A stretch of 12,714 nt of DNA from Bacillota bacterium (GCA_023399095.1 JAEWQS010000153.1:1-12714); one strand, 5' to 3'. Counted from the stretch's first letter, positions 1-6,918 are shown. Made by a program: numbers and translations. Notes: generated by a model from the letters alone, not told the origin.

Positions 1-21
1 GGAATGGCTGAAGGAAAGTAA
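1..21 (+). CDS. possible 3' end of an unidentified plus-strand gene (partial)
   Basis: The first frame reads G-M-A-E-G-K then a TAA stop at 19-21. A strong plus-oriented intrinsic terminator begins 24 bases later, which is the layout expected at the end of a gene entering from the left. Six codons are too few to identify any product. A competing frame stays open through the terminator hairpin and is less likely. Confidence 0.35.
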   Translation, partial: GMAEGK

Positions 22-45
22 TGATTTAAGCCTTATTACACACAC

Positions 46-80
46 AAGGGGCTGCCCGCTCGGGCAGCCCCTTTATATTT
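46..80 (+). terminator. intrinsic terminator, plus orientation
   Basis: Perfect 13-bp inverted repeat: the left arm (46-58) and right arm (61-73) start and end as AAGGGGCTG and CAGCCCCTT. It is followed by the T-rich run TTTATATTT on the plus strand. On the minus strand the downstream bases are GTGTGTGTAA, which is not a U tract. It should therefore mainly stop transcripts arriving from the left, though such a stable stem may also slow minus-strand read-through from the PII gene. Confidence 0.85.
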
Positions 81-171
81 GCAGCCTTCTGTCTTTTATA
101 AGAAGGTCAAATCCGTTCTTCAGGTGTAAGGAACAGGCTTGCGCCCGTTTTCTACCGACACCAACAAACCG

Positions 172-190
172 AAAAACAGCTCAATAAGCT
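172..190 (-). terminator. weak candidate terminator after the PII-like gene
   Basis: On the minus strand, AGCT-TATTG-AGCT (178-190) is followed by GTTTTTC. The stem has only four Watson-Crick pairs and overlaps the stop codon of the PII-like gene, so it is weak. A second weak stem (CCTTCT/AGAAGG, 85-106) and the strong hairpin at 46-73 lie further along the same transcript. Confidence 0.25.
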
Positions 191-851
191 AGTAGAGACC
201 GTAAGCCTGCGTCACATCCTGCACATAGATGATACCCTTGCCGGGTTTGTCAATATGAAGATCGTTCCGAATACTCTGAACGATCTTTTCCGTGCCGTCG
301 GGCTTGGATATGATCAACACGATTTCCTTCTGCGGCTCAATCTCCATGGCGAAAAGCCTGCTTGTCTCATGGACGCCCGAACCTCTGGCGTTGATGATCG
401 TTCCTCCGCGAGACCCCGCTTTTACAGCCGCCTCCACCACAGCTTCCGCTTTCCCTTTTTCCACAATCACGTATATTGCTTGATACATAACCTCTTCCAC
501 ACCTTTATCTGTATTGATACCGCAAGCAAAGCGGCTGATCCCGTATACCATTGCGATCGGCATCACATACGCAATGCCATGATTTTTCTTATCAAAGTGA
601 AACTCGTTATTGAGGTCTTCGATGACCTGTCGGGCCAGACAAGATTCGCTGACCATCACCACGATTTCCTTATTAACGTCGTTGATTTCAAAAAACTCCA
701 GCAGACGGTTTTTCACCGTGCCTCGGCCCAAAAATAGCGTTCCGCCCGTGATGCCAAAGCGCTTTGCCACATTAAGAACCTTGCTGCCGCCGTTCGCGCC
801 CACAACCACGGTGATCAATGCAAAATTCGAGCTTTGAGTGTATTTAACCAT
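189..851 (-). CDS. tandem double-domain PII-like (GlnB superfamily) regulatory protein
   Basis: A 220-residue protein made of two PII-like ferredoxin-fold domains in one chain, about residues 12-104 and 125-218. The halves align with each other: GGT at 36-38 and 149-151, the GRG/ARG segments that follow, KEIVV versus KEIVL, and HGIAYVMPI versus KGIIYVQDV. A canonical PII protein is about 112 residues and acts as a homotrimer binding ATP/ADP and 2-oxoglutarate on a T-loop. Here the T-loop regions are short and I see no obvious equivalent of the uridylylated Tyr51, so it is a PII-like relative rather than classical GlnB. The ATG (849-851) overlaps the TAA stop of the upstream DUF1538 gene as TAATG, implying translational coupling. 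I infer that it senses a nucleotide or small metabolite and controls the membrane partner; the ligand is unknown. Confidence in the fold is high, in the role moderate. Confidence 0.85.
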   Translation of the reverse strand: MVKYTQSSNFALITVVVGANGGSKVLNVAKRFGITGGTLFLGRGTVKNRLLEFFEINDVNKEIVVMVSESCLARQVIEDLNNEFHFDKKNHGIAYVMPIAMVYGISRFACGINTDKGVEEVMYQAIYVIVEKGKAEAVVEAAVKAGSRGGTIINARGSGVHETSRLFAMEIEPQKEIVLIISKPDGTEKIVQSIRNDLHIDKPGKGIIYVQDVTQAYGLY

Positions 852-2329
852 TACGCACTCCTTTTTTTCGATTTGTATTGATAAATCAGTCCCATGACCT
901 GAAGCATGATGATCGGCATGAGGGCAACCAACGCGATGATGCCAAACCCGTCCACCAGCACATTGGCGCTTTCCGTTGCGTTCGCCGCGCCTTGAGCAAA
1001 CGCGAGTATAAACGTGGCTGTCATCGGACCCGTTGCCACACCGCCCGCGTCAAAGGCAATACCCACAAACAGCTTAGGGCCTATAAAAGCCAGCACGATG
1101 GACAGCAGATAGCCCGGAAGCAATATATGCCAAAGCATAAGCTCCGGAATCAGTATGCGCATCATCGACAGCATCACAGCCAGCCCCACGCCGAGGCACA
1201 GGGCTGAGAAAACGAATGTGCGTTTAACTGAGCCGCTCGTCACCTCTTCTATCTGGTGCGTGAGCACATGCACGGCGGGCTCTGCGAGTATGGTGACCAA
1301 GCCAAACACGAAACCCACGATTACAACGATCTCAGGCCTGTTCATTGATGCAATATTATAACCCATCATCGCGCCGACGTCCATAAATCCGGCGTTTACA
1401 CCCGTCATAAACAGCATAAGACCCAAAAAAGAATATCCCAGACCGAAAAGAATCTTGCGGAACTCATGAAAGCGCAGCTTAAGCTTTGCAAAGTGAAGCG
1501 TCAGAAAGATCGCAACAAGCGGCAGCAACGCAAGCGCCGTTTCCTCAAGGGAATGCGGCAGCCGCCTGAAAAACGGAGCCATGATGGACGCATTCTGCTG
1601 CGGCAGCAAGGCGGCTGACCCGAGTATTTCCTTCTGTCCGGAGATGATGCTCATGACCATCACAGCAATGATCGCACCTGTGGATGCAGTCGCGACAAGG
1701 CCGAAGCTGTCCTTCTCAGCTCCCTTGCTGTCCTTTTTCATGGCGGTGACTCCCAGCGCCAGCGCGAGCATAAATGGCACTGTCAGCGCGCCGGTCGTCG
1801 CGCCCGAGGAATCGAATGAGATCGCAAGAAACTCAGGAGACGTAAAAAACGACAACACAAACACCACCAGATAGAGAACCGCCAGCAAAATGTACAAGGG
1901 GAATCTATACACGATTCTCACAAGACCAAAGGCCAGCATCACCGCAATCCCAAGCGACACGATAATCACGATCGCCATCTTGGGTATCGCGCCTGCGGTG
2001 ACCATGTCCACCTGGTTGGCCAGTATATGCAGATCCGGTTCGGCAACCGATATGATAAAGCCAAAGAGAAAGCCGCCCAAAATAACATACATCAGCTTGT
2101 TGGGTTTCGTAAGCAGCTTACCAACATGGTCGCCCATCGGCGTTACGCCAATATCAATACCAAACAGAAAGACCGACAAACCAACTATGATGAACAACGC
2201 GCCAATCAGGAAACGGATCAGAAAAGTCGTTTCAATTGGGTACACAAAAAAATTAAGCAGCAGCACAATCACCACAATCGGCAGAACAGCAAAACTGACC
2301 TCTTTGATTTTTTTTACAAGCTCATTCAA
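851..2329 (-). CDS. DUF1538 family polytopic membrane protein (putative transporter)
   Basis: A 492-residue hydrophobic protein with many membrane segments, built from two homologous halves offset by about 253 residues. AEPDLHIL (96-103) matches AEPAVHVL (349-356). SFDSSGATTG (171-180) matches AFDAGGVATG (425-434). Each of the latter is followed by a similar helix (LTVPFMLALALG, MTATFILAFAQG). Conserved acidic, histidine and Gly-rich breaks inside membrane segments, in a two-repeat layout, suggest a transporter or channel. To my knowledge the DUF1538 family has no assigned substrate and is often adjacent to PII-like genes, as here. The start is TTG at 2327-2329: AAAGGAG lies 8 bases upstream and no in-frame ATG is nearby. 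Its stop overlaps the start of the PII-like gene by one base. Family assignment is from recall of the motifs; the transport function is inference. Confidence 0.8.
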   Translation of the reverse strand: MNELVKKIKEVSFAVLPIVVIVLLLNFFVYPIETTFLIRFLIGALFIIVGLSVFLFGIDIGVTPMGDHVGKLLTKPNKLMYVILGGFLFGFIISVAEPDLHILANQVDMVTAGAIPKMAIVIIVSLGIAVMLAFGLVRIVYRFPLYILLAVLYLVVFVLSFFTSPEFLAISFDSSGATTGALTVPFMLALALGVTAMKKDSKGAEKDSFGLVATASTGAIIAVMVMSIISGQKEILGSAALLPQQNASIMAPFFRRLPHSLEETALALLPLVAIFLTLHFAKLKLRFHEFRKILFGLGYSFLGLMLFMTGVNAGFMDVGAMMGYNIASMNRPEIVVIVGFVFGLVTILAEPAVHVLTHQIEEVTSGSVKRTFVFSALCLGVGLAVMLSMMRILIPELMLWHILLPGYLLSIVLAFIGPKLFVGIAFDAGGVATGPMTATFILAFAQGAANATESANVLVDGFGIIALVALMPIIMLQVMGLIYQYKSKKRSA

Positions 2330-2358
2330 AGATGATGCTCCTTTCGTTCAAATTTTAT

Positions 2359-2388
2359 AATATATCATGACGCATTGGATCTATTCAA
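2359..2388 (-). promoter_or_regulatory. promoter for the DUF1538-PII operon
   Basis: On the minus strand, TTGAAT (2383-2388), an 18-base spacer, then TATATT (2359-2364). The -10 is preceded by TG plus one base, so it is an extended -10 element. The predicted transcript starts about 20 bases ahead of the TTG start codon, leaving room for the AAAGGAG ribosome site but no structured leader. Confidence 0.6.
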
Positions 2389-2497
2389 GATAAATAAATC
2401 GGCATCAATTAATAAAAATCTGCTTGATATTTCAATCTTAGCATATTCACAATTTGTACGGCAGAAACAAGGATAGTGTTCACATATTATTCATATT

Positions 2498-2522
2498 CAA
2501 AAACAAAGCGAATCCTGCGCTT
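2498..2522 (-). terminator. candidate terminator after the DNA glycosylase gene
   Basis: On the minus strand, AAGCG-CAGGATT-CGCTT (2506-2522) is followed by TGTTTTTG (2498-2505). The stem is only five pairs, so it is modest, but its position 14 bases past the stop codon and its U tract fit the end of the aroF-ogg unit. Confidence 0.5.
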
Positions 2523-2535
2523 CATTGATAGCGGC

Positions 2536-3393
2536 TTATTTCGCGCACACCGATTCTTTATGGTTTCGCGCATAATGAAACAGATACTGCTGCGCGATAC
2601 CCGCATAATCGCCGAACGTGGTGTTCACAAATTCACGCAGGGTATTGTCGTTCTTACCGTTGTAATGATACACGCCGCAAACCACCCGGCGCATCCACAC
2701 ATCCATCGGAAACGCTTGTAAAAAACCCATACCGTACAGTGCCACACAATCCGCCACCTTGAGCCCCACGCCGGGCAGTGTGATCATGGCCTGACGCGCC
2801 TGCTCATACGGCATATCCGCCACCGCATCCAAATCAAAGCCGTCACACACCATCTTCGCCGTTCCGATAATGTAATCCGCACGGTATCCCGTTCCGCAGG
2901 CCTTAAGTTCGTCCGGCGAAAGCAATGCCAGCCTTTGGGGCGTCGGAAAATCGAAGCCTCCATTCAAAGGCTCGCCGTATTTTGCGCATATGGTGTCGAT
3001 AATGCGACTGATGCGTCCCACGTTGTTGTTCGCAGATATGATAAATGAAATGAGTGTTTCAAAGTAAGGCTGGCGCATCACGCGCAACCCGTCTGCGTAG
3101 CAGATGCCCTCTGTCAAAAACGGATCGTTCACATAGCTTGCCTGTATAGCGCCGTAATCTCTTTCAAGGTCGAAGTAACGGATAAAATCCGTTGCTTCGC
3201 TTTCCGGTACGCCCGTCAGCGTTAAGTCCTGACCGTTTTGCTCCGCATAAACGGCATATCCCATCGCCACACCACGAAAACCGCTGCCGTGCGGCTTCCA
3301 GCGAAACGCCTGTCCGCAGCAAAGACACTGCGAAAGAGAGAAATGAGACAAACTGTGAAAAGTCAAGCTGTTGTTATCATATATGATGTCCAT
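2536..3393 (-). CDS. ogg: 8-oxoguanine DNA glycosylase/AP lyase, OGG1 type
   Basis: A 285-residue base-excision repair enzyme of the HhH-GPD superfamily that removes 8-oxoguanine from DNA and nicks the abasic site. The N-terminal OGG domain carries CGQAFRW (26-32), matching the SGQSFRW segment of human OGG1. ISFIISANNNVGRI (115-128) matches the SSNNN helix region. The helix-hairpin-helix reads LPGVGLKVADCV (206-217), with the Schiff-base lysine at K212 (human K249). The catalytic aspartate is D231 in PMDVWMRRV (human D268). All key residues are present and the length fits a bacterial OGG1-like enzyme. The ATG at 3391-3393 is preceded by a weak AGGG site and lies 18 bases after the aroF stop, so the two genes are probably co-transcribed. 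An alternative generic label would be DNA-3-methyladenine glycosylase 2, but the N-terminal domain favours OGG. Confidence 0.9.
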   Translation of the reverse strand: MDIIYDNNSLTFHSLSHFSLSQCLCCGQAFRWKPHGSGFRGVAMGYAVYAEQNGQDLTLTGVPESEATDFIRYFDLERDYGAIQASYVNDPFLTEGICYADGLRVMRQPYFETLISFIISANNNVGRISRIIDTICAKYGEPLNGGFDFPTPQRLALLSPDELKACGTGYRADYIIGTAKMVCDGFDLDAVADMPYEQARQAMITLPGVGLKVADCVALYGMGFLQAFPMDVWMRRVVCGVYHYNGKNDNTLREFVNTTFGDYAGIAQQYLFHYARNHKESVCAK

Positions 3394-3411
3394 CTTTTGT
3401 GTCCCTATAAC

Positions 3412-4440
3412 TTATACGTTCTCGGCAATGTCATTGATGAGCCTGTCGGTATCATCCCAGCCAAGGCATGCGTCTGTGATGGATTTGCCGTATACGTTGT
3501 CACCAATGGCCTGATTGCCTTCTTCGATATAGCTTTCGATCATAAGCCCCTTTATCATCTTCGTGAGAATCGGCTCATATTGCCGGCTCATCAGCACTTC
3601 GCGCGTGATTCTGGGCTGCTCATAAAAGTGCTTCATAGAATTCGCGTGGTTTGTGTCGATTAAGATCGCGGGGTTCTGCAGTTGCATATCTTGATATGCT
3701 TTCGCGAACAAAAACAGGTCTTCAAAATGATAGTTGGGTACACTGCGTCCGTCCGATGTCACTGCGCCGCGCAGAATCGCGTGGGCATAGGGGTTGCCCG
3801 CCGTTTTGACCTCCCAGCCGTTGTAGATAAAGGTATGCGCCATCTGAGCCGCCTTTATTGAATTGAGCATCACAGAGAGATCGCCGCTGGTCGGGTTTTT
3901 CATGCCTACGGGCGTGTTCACACCGCTTGCGGTGAGCCGGTGCTGCTGGTTCTCCACCGAGCGCGCGCCGATGGCGTTATACGCGAGAACATCCGCCAGA
4001 TACGCATAGTTCTCAGGATATAGCATCTCGTCGGCCGCAGGCATATAGAACTCACTGAGCGCCTTGATGTGCAGCCTGCGGATCGCCTTCACGCCTTCGA
4101 ACAGATCCGTTTCTTTGCTGGGATCTGGCTGGTGTACCATGCCCTTATAGCCTTCGCCTGTGGTTCTTGGCTTGTTGGTATAGATGCGCGGTATGATAAT
4201 AATGCGCTCCTTCACCTTCTCCTGTGCCTTGGCGAGGCGGCCGATATAATCGCACACGGAGTCCTCACTGTCGGCACTGCATGGGCCGATGACAAGAATA
4301 AACCGGTCATCTTTGCCTTCAAAAACGCGCTTGATATCTTCGTCCCGCTTTTGCTTAATCTCCTTAAGATGCGGCGGAAACGGAATCTCTTCTATAATCT
4401 GCTCCGGTGTCGGTATTCGCTTGATTCTCTGTATGTTCAT
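3412..4440 (-). CDS. aroF: class I (AroFGH-type) 3-deoxy-7-phosphoheptulonate synthase
   Basis: A 342-residue DAHP synthase: it condenses phosphoenolpyruvate with erythrose 4-phosphate, the first step of the shikimate pathway, in the cytoplasm. It belongs to the E. coli AroF/G/H type, not the shorter AroA(Q)-linked type. Visible motifs are GPCSAD (52-57, metal ligand C54), NKPRTTGEGYKG (89-100), the GARSVENQQHR substrate loop (158-168), DTNHAN (metal ligand H265), IESYIEEGNQ (metal ligand E302) and SITDACLGW (metal ligand D323). The roughly 40-residue N-terminal extension is where feedback binding of Phe, Tyr or Trp occurs in E. coli enzymes; which amino acid applies cannot be read here. The ATG (4438-4440) has AGAGGA 11 bases upstream, rather far. 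It is the first gene of a unit with ogg, behind its own promoter. Confidence 0.95.
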   Translation of the reverse strand: MNIQRIKRIPTPEQIIEEIPFPPHLKEIKQKRDEDIKRVFEGKDDRFILVIGPCSADSEDSVCDYIGRLAKAQEKVKERIIIIPRIYTNKPRTTGEGYKGMVHQPDPSKETDLFEGVKAIRRLHIKALSEFYMPAADEMLYPENYAYLADVLAYNAIGARSVENQQHRLTASGVNTPVGMKNPTSGDLSVMLNSIKAAQMAHTFIYNGWEVKTAGNPYAHAILRGAVTSDGRSVPNYHFEDLFLFAKAYQDMQLQNPAILIDTNHANSMKHFYEQPRITREVLMSRQYEPILTKMIKGLMIESYIEEGNQAIGDNVYGKSITDACLGWDDTDRLINDIAENV

Positions 4441-4498
4441 TTGTTTTCTATTCCTCTGGTACGCGGCGAATAATCATTTATGCTGCATAGCCTCAAAC

Positions 4499-4528
4499 AT
4501 TATAGCACCATTTTGCGGGTTATGCCAT
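4499..4528 (-). promoter_or_regulatory. extended -10 promoter for aroF-ogg
   Basis: On the minus strand a perfect TATAAT (4499-4504) is preceded by TGC, giving TGnTATAAT. An ATGGCA sequence 18 bases upstream (4523-4528) matches four of six -35 positions. The weak -35 is typical of extended -10 promoters. The predicted leader is about 50 bases. Confidence 0.65.
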
Positions 4529-4533
4529 GGTGC
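4505..4533 (-). promoter_or_regulatory. inverted repeat inside the aroF promoter, possible operator
   Basis: GCACCAT (4505-4511) and ATGGTGC (4527-4533) form a perfect 7-bp inverted repeat with a 15-base spacer. One arm touches the -10 hexamer and the other covers the -35 region, so a dimeric regulator bound here would block RNA polymerase. The regulator is unknown. Regulation by an aromatic amino acid repressor is a guess from gene content only. Confidence 0.4.
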
Positions 4534-4542
4534 GTCAAATAT

Positions 4543-4580
4543 GAAAACGAAAAACAGGCTCTGCCATTGGCAAAGCCTGC
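4543..4580 (-). terminator. intrinsic terminator of rplU-rpmA
   Basis: On the minus strand the hairpin CAGGCTTTGCC-AAT-GGCAGAGCCTG (4555-4579), 11 pairs with one G-U wobble, is followed by TTTTTCGTTTT. It lies 18 bases after the rpmA stop and separates the ribosomal protein operon from aroF. Confidence 0.9.
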
Positions 4581-4597
4581 TCAAAAATCATATTGTG

Positions 4598-4852
4598 TCA
4601 GCTCGGATATACGCTGACTTGCTTTTTATCTCGGCCCTTGCGCTCGAACTTGACATTGCCATCGACTAGCGAAAACAGCGTATCATCTCCGCCAATATCC
4701 ACATTGTTGCCCGGATAGAACTTCGTTCCCCGCTGGCGCACAAGGATATTGCCCGCAAGCACAAACTGACCATCACCGCGTTTGACACCGAGCCGCTTGC
4801 TCTCGCTGTCTCTTCCGTTTCTGGAACTACCCATACCTTTCTTATGTGCCAT
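4598..4852 (-). CDS. rpmA: 50S ribosomal protein bL27
   Basis: An 84-residue bL27, whose N-terminal tail reaches into the peptidyl transferase centre of the large subunit. It starts MAHKKGMGSSRNGRDSESKR and continues with LGVKRGDGQFV and ILVRQRG, the bL27 signature region. The start ATG (4850-4852) has GAGG 9 bases upstream. The mature-type N terminus follows the initiator Met directly, as in E. coli. Most Bacillota have a cleavable extension ahead of it (FF-A/G site cut by Prp), which is absent here. The Prp gene that normally sits between rplU and rpmA is also missing: only 32 bases separate the two. A strong terminator follows, and obgE, often next in Bacillota, is not there. Confidence 0.97.
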   Translation of the reverse strand: MAHKKGMGSSRNGRDSESKRLGVKRGDGQFVLAGNILVRQRGTKFYPGNNVDIGGDDTLFSLVDGNVKFERKGRDKKQVSVYPS

Positions 4853-4884
4853 TCAACTGCACCTCGCTTTCCATTAGGGATTCA

Positions 4885-5220
4885 CTATTCCGCCGCTTCT
4901 TCTTTGCTGCTGGCCGTGGCAATGCTCGTAATTTTGATCTTTGTGAACGGCTGCCTATGGCCCTGCTTTTTGCGGTAATTATTCTTGGCCTTATACTTAA
5001 AGGTCACAACCTTTTTCATTTTGCCGTGCTCGATAACCTTGGCTCTCACCTTGGCACCTGCGACAGTGGGTGTGCCGATCTGAATGTCGTCACCGTCTGC
5101 CACAACCAGCGCATCAAAGCTTACCAGCTTGCCGGGTTCGCTGCCGAGTTTCTCTACAAACACAACGTCACCCTTGCCAGCTTTATACTGCTTACCGCCT
5201 GTCTCGAAAATTGCGTACAA
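4885..5220 (-). CDS. rplU: 50S ribosomal protein bL21
   Basis: A 111-residue bL21, a 23S rRNA-binding protein of the large subunit. It opens MYAIFETGGKQYKAGKGD, the usual bL21 start, and contains KVIEHGKMKKVVTFKYKAK and NNYRKKQGHRQPFTKIKI, the RNA-binding C-terminal motif. A Glu/Ala tail follows. The start codon is TTG (5218-5220), fixed by an excellent AGAGGAGGT site 8 bases upstream and by homology to the MYA start. It has its own consensus promoter and a structured leader, so it can be expressed independently of the rng unit upstream. Confidence 0.97.
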   Translation of the reverse strand: MYAIFETGGKQYKAGKGDVVFVEKLGSEPGKLVSFDALVVADGDDIQIGTPTVAGAKVRAKVIEHGKMKKVVTFKYKAKNNYRKKQGHRQPFTKIKITSIATASSKEEAAE

Positions 5221-5247
5221 TACTGCTTACCTCCTCTTCCCAGTCTC

Positions 5248-5299
5248 GCCGTAATGGTACCGATTCAAAACCGGATTTAGACACCATTTTCCGTGCGGC
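5248..5299 (-). promoter_or_regulatory. structured rplU mRNA leader, possible ribosomal-protein autoregulatory element
   Basis: In the minus-strand leader three nested complementary pairs fold one long hairpin: GCCG/CGGC (5296-5299 with 5248-5251), ATGGT/ACCAT (5283-5287 with 5254-5258) and CCG/CGG (5272-5274 with 5260-5262). The stem ends about 17 bases before the AGGAGGT site. Position and architecture resemble the L21 leader motif known upstream of rplU in Bacillota, but I judged this by eye and cannot score it against that model. Confidence 0.5.
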
Positions 5300-5309
5300 T
5301 CAGTTTTAG

Positions 5310-5338
5310 ATAATATCATATCCGCTTAAAACTGTCAA
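5310..5338 (-). promoter_or_regulatory. consensus promoter for rplU-rpmA
   Basis: On the minus strand a perfect TTGACA (5333-5338), a 17-base spacer and TATTAT (5310-5315), with TG one base ahead of the -10. The -35 overlaps the TGA stop of rng (5335-5337), so the ribosomal protein operon starts inside the end of the preceding gene. The leader is about 80 bases. Confidence 0.85.
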
Positions 5339-6864
5339 CAAAACACCTTGGCTTTGCCAATGAGTTTATCGCGTTCCTTCTGCGATGCGATTTCCACCAC
5401 CTTGTAATCCGCAATGTGCATCGCTTCGCTGGACATAATATAGAATTTTACTCCGTTAATCTTGGGAAGTATCGGCGTTTCCGTTTCATCCTTGCTCTCA
5501 ATATATTTGGCCACAAGTGGGTTGACCTCGATGAGGTATTCCTTAATGTCCGAGTTCGCGGTCTGTCTGAGTATCAGCCGCCTTATGTTCATCGCCGTCG
5601 TTTCCTCACTGTCCACCAGGCCGCTGCCGCCGCAGTAAGGGCAGGTACGCTTCACAATGCTCGAAAGCTTACGACGCACCTTCTTTCTCGTCATTTCCAC
5701 AAGCCCAAGGCTCGTAATGCCAAGCACGTTGGTCTTGGTGCGGTCTTTGGCGAGCGCGGTTTCGAGCGCCTCCACCACCTTTAGCTTGTTGCCTTCCACT
5801 TCCATGTCTATAAAGTCGATCACGATGATGCCGCTGATGTCTCTCAGACGCAGCTGGCGCGCAATCTCCTTGGCCGCTTCTCTGTTTACCTCAAGTATCG
5901 TTTCTTGCAGATTGTTGTCACCCACAAACTTACCCGTATTGACGTCGATCACGGTCAGCGCTTCGGTTTCGTCGATAATGATATACGCGCCGTTTTTCAT
6001 CCAGACCTTTTTTTCCAGCGCCTTATCAATGCGTGCCTGTATGCCGTAATCGTCGAATATGTTTATGCCTGTCGTATAGACGCGCACCCTGTCTTTCAAA
6101 TGCGGCGCAATGATACCCGCCACCGCAACCACCTTGTCATAATAATCATGATCGTTAATCACAAACTCGGACACGTCCGTTGTGAACATGTCGCGTACAG
6201 TACGAAACACGAGTGACTCCTCTGCGTGCAGCAGACGCGGCGCCCGAATGACGTCGCTGCGGCTCACGATGCGCTGCCATAGCCGTGCCAGGAACCGCAC
6301 TTCGCTCTCAAAATCCTCCGCTGTTTTGCCTACAGCCGCCGTGCGCACGATAACTCCCATATCCTTGGGCTTTAGTTCCTCTAAGATGTCTTTAAGACGC
6401 GTGCGCTCCTGTTCGTCCTCAATACGGCGTGACACGCCTACATGGTTCACCGTGGGCATCAGCACCATCATGCGGCCAGGCAGCGTCACGTGCGTGGTGA
6501 TACGCGCGCCTTTGGTACCGCCCGGCTGTTTCAACACCTGAACGAGTATCTCCTGCCCCTCCTTGACCATGTCCTCAATCCTGTTGGGTCTCAGATTCAC
6601 GGAATCCGATTTCTGGCCGAACTCAAAATCCGAGGTATCGGCCAGTATGTCGCCCGCATAGAGAAAAGCGTTACGATCCAGCCCGATGTCCACAAATGCC
6701 GCCTGCATACCCGGCAGCACATTGGCCACACGCCCCTTGTAGATGTTGCCCACAAGGCGCTCTTTTCCCCGGCGTTCCACATGAATCTCTACCAGTTTAT
6801 CGTCCTCAAGCAGGGCGATTCTGGCCTCTAAGCCATTGACATCCGCAACGATTTTTTTATTCAT
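5335..6864 (-). CDS. rng: ribonuclease G/E family endoribonuclease
   Basis: A 509-residue RNase G-type enzyme that cuts single-stranded A/U-rich RNA in rRNA maturation and mRNA decay. An S1 RNA-binding region (about 32-128) begins LVGNIYKGRV and includes VDIGLDRNAFL. The DNase I-like catalytic part holds the two Mg ligands: D307 in VIDVNTGKFVG and D350 in IIVIDFIDM. The zinc-link motif CPYCGGSG (C408, C411) mediates dimerisation in this family. It lacks the long disordered C-terminal scaffold of E. coli RNase E, and the length matches RNase G. I chose the ATG at 6862-6864, which has GGAG 6 bases upstream. A TTG four codons earlier (6874-6876) overlaps that ribosome site and is less likely. 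It follows the DUF2344 gene by about 54 bases and probably shares its transcript. Confidence 0.95.
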   Translation of the reverse strand: MNKKIVADVNGLEARIALLEDDKLVEIHVERRGKERLVGNIYKGRVANVLPGMQAAFVDIGLDRNAFLYAGDILADTSDFEFGQKSDSVNLRPNRIEDMVKEGQEILVQVLKQPGGTKGARITTHVTLPGRMMVLMPTVNHVGVSRRIEDEQERTRLKDILEELKPKDMGVIVRTAAVGKTAEDFESEVRFLARLWQRIVSRSDVIRAPRLLHAEESLVFRTVRDMFTTDVSEFVINDHDYYDKVVAVAGIIAPHLKDRVRVYTTGINIFDDYGIQARIDKALEKKVWMKNGAYIIIDETEALTVIDVNTGKFVGDNNLQETILEVNREAAKEIARQLRLRDISGIIVIDFIDMEVEGNKLKVVEALETALAKDRTKTNVLGITSLGLVEMTRKKVRRKLSSIVKRTCPYCGGSGLVDSEETTAMNIRRLILRQTANSDIKEYLIEVNPLVAKYIESKDETETPILPKINGVKFYIMSSEAMHIADYKVVEIASQKERDKLIGKAKVFC

Positions 6865-6898
6865 GAATAGCTCCAAACATTATTTAAAAATATATTTA

Positions 6899-6915
6899 CG
6901 AGCATTAAGCTCGCT
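6899..6915 (-). other. intercistronic stem-loop between the DUF2344 gene and rng
   Basis: CGAGC/GCTCG with a five-base loop, extendable by a G-U pair. On the minus strand it is followed by an A/T-rich stretch rather than a clean U run. On the plus strand it is followed by TTTTTC, but there is no plus-strand gene to terminate. It could be a processing or stability element, or chance. Confidence 0.25.
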
Positions 6916-6918
6916 TTT

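Noticed and set aside
85..106. CCTTCT/AGAAGG hairpin considered as terminator of the PII-like gene
   Set aside because: Six-pair stem with a ten-base loop and no U tract on the minus strand.
255..737. Long plus-strand open frame opposite the PII-like gene
   Set aside because: It lies entirely antisense to a gene with clear domain homology, has no ribosome site, and its translation shows no recognisable motif.
4533..4538. TTGACG considered as the aroF -35 element
   Set aside because: It is 28 bases from TATAAT, too far for a sigma-A promoter; the extended -10 explains the site better.
5416..6831. Several plus-strand frames of 100-130 codons opposite rng
   Set aside because: They are shadows of a strongly conserved RNase G gene; none has a convincing start or motif.
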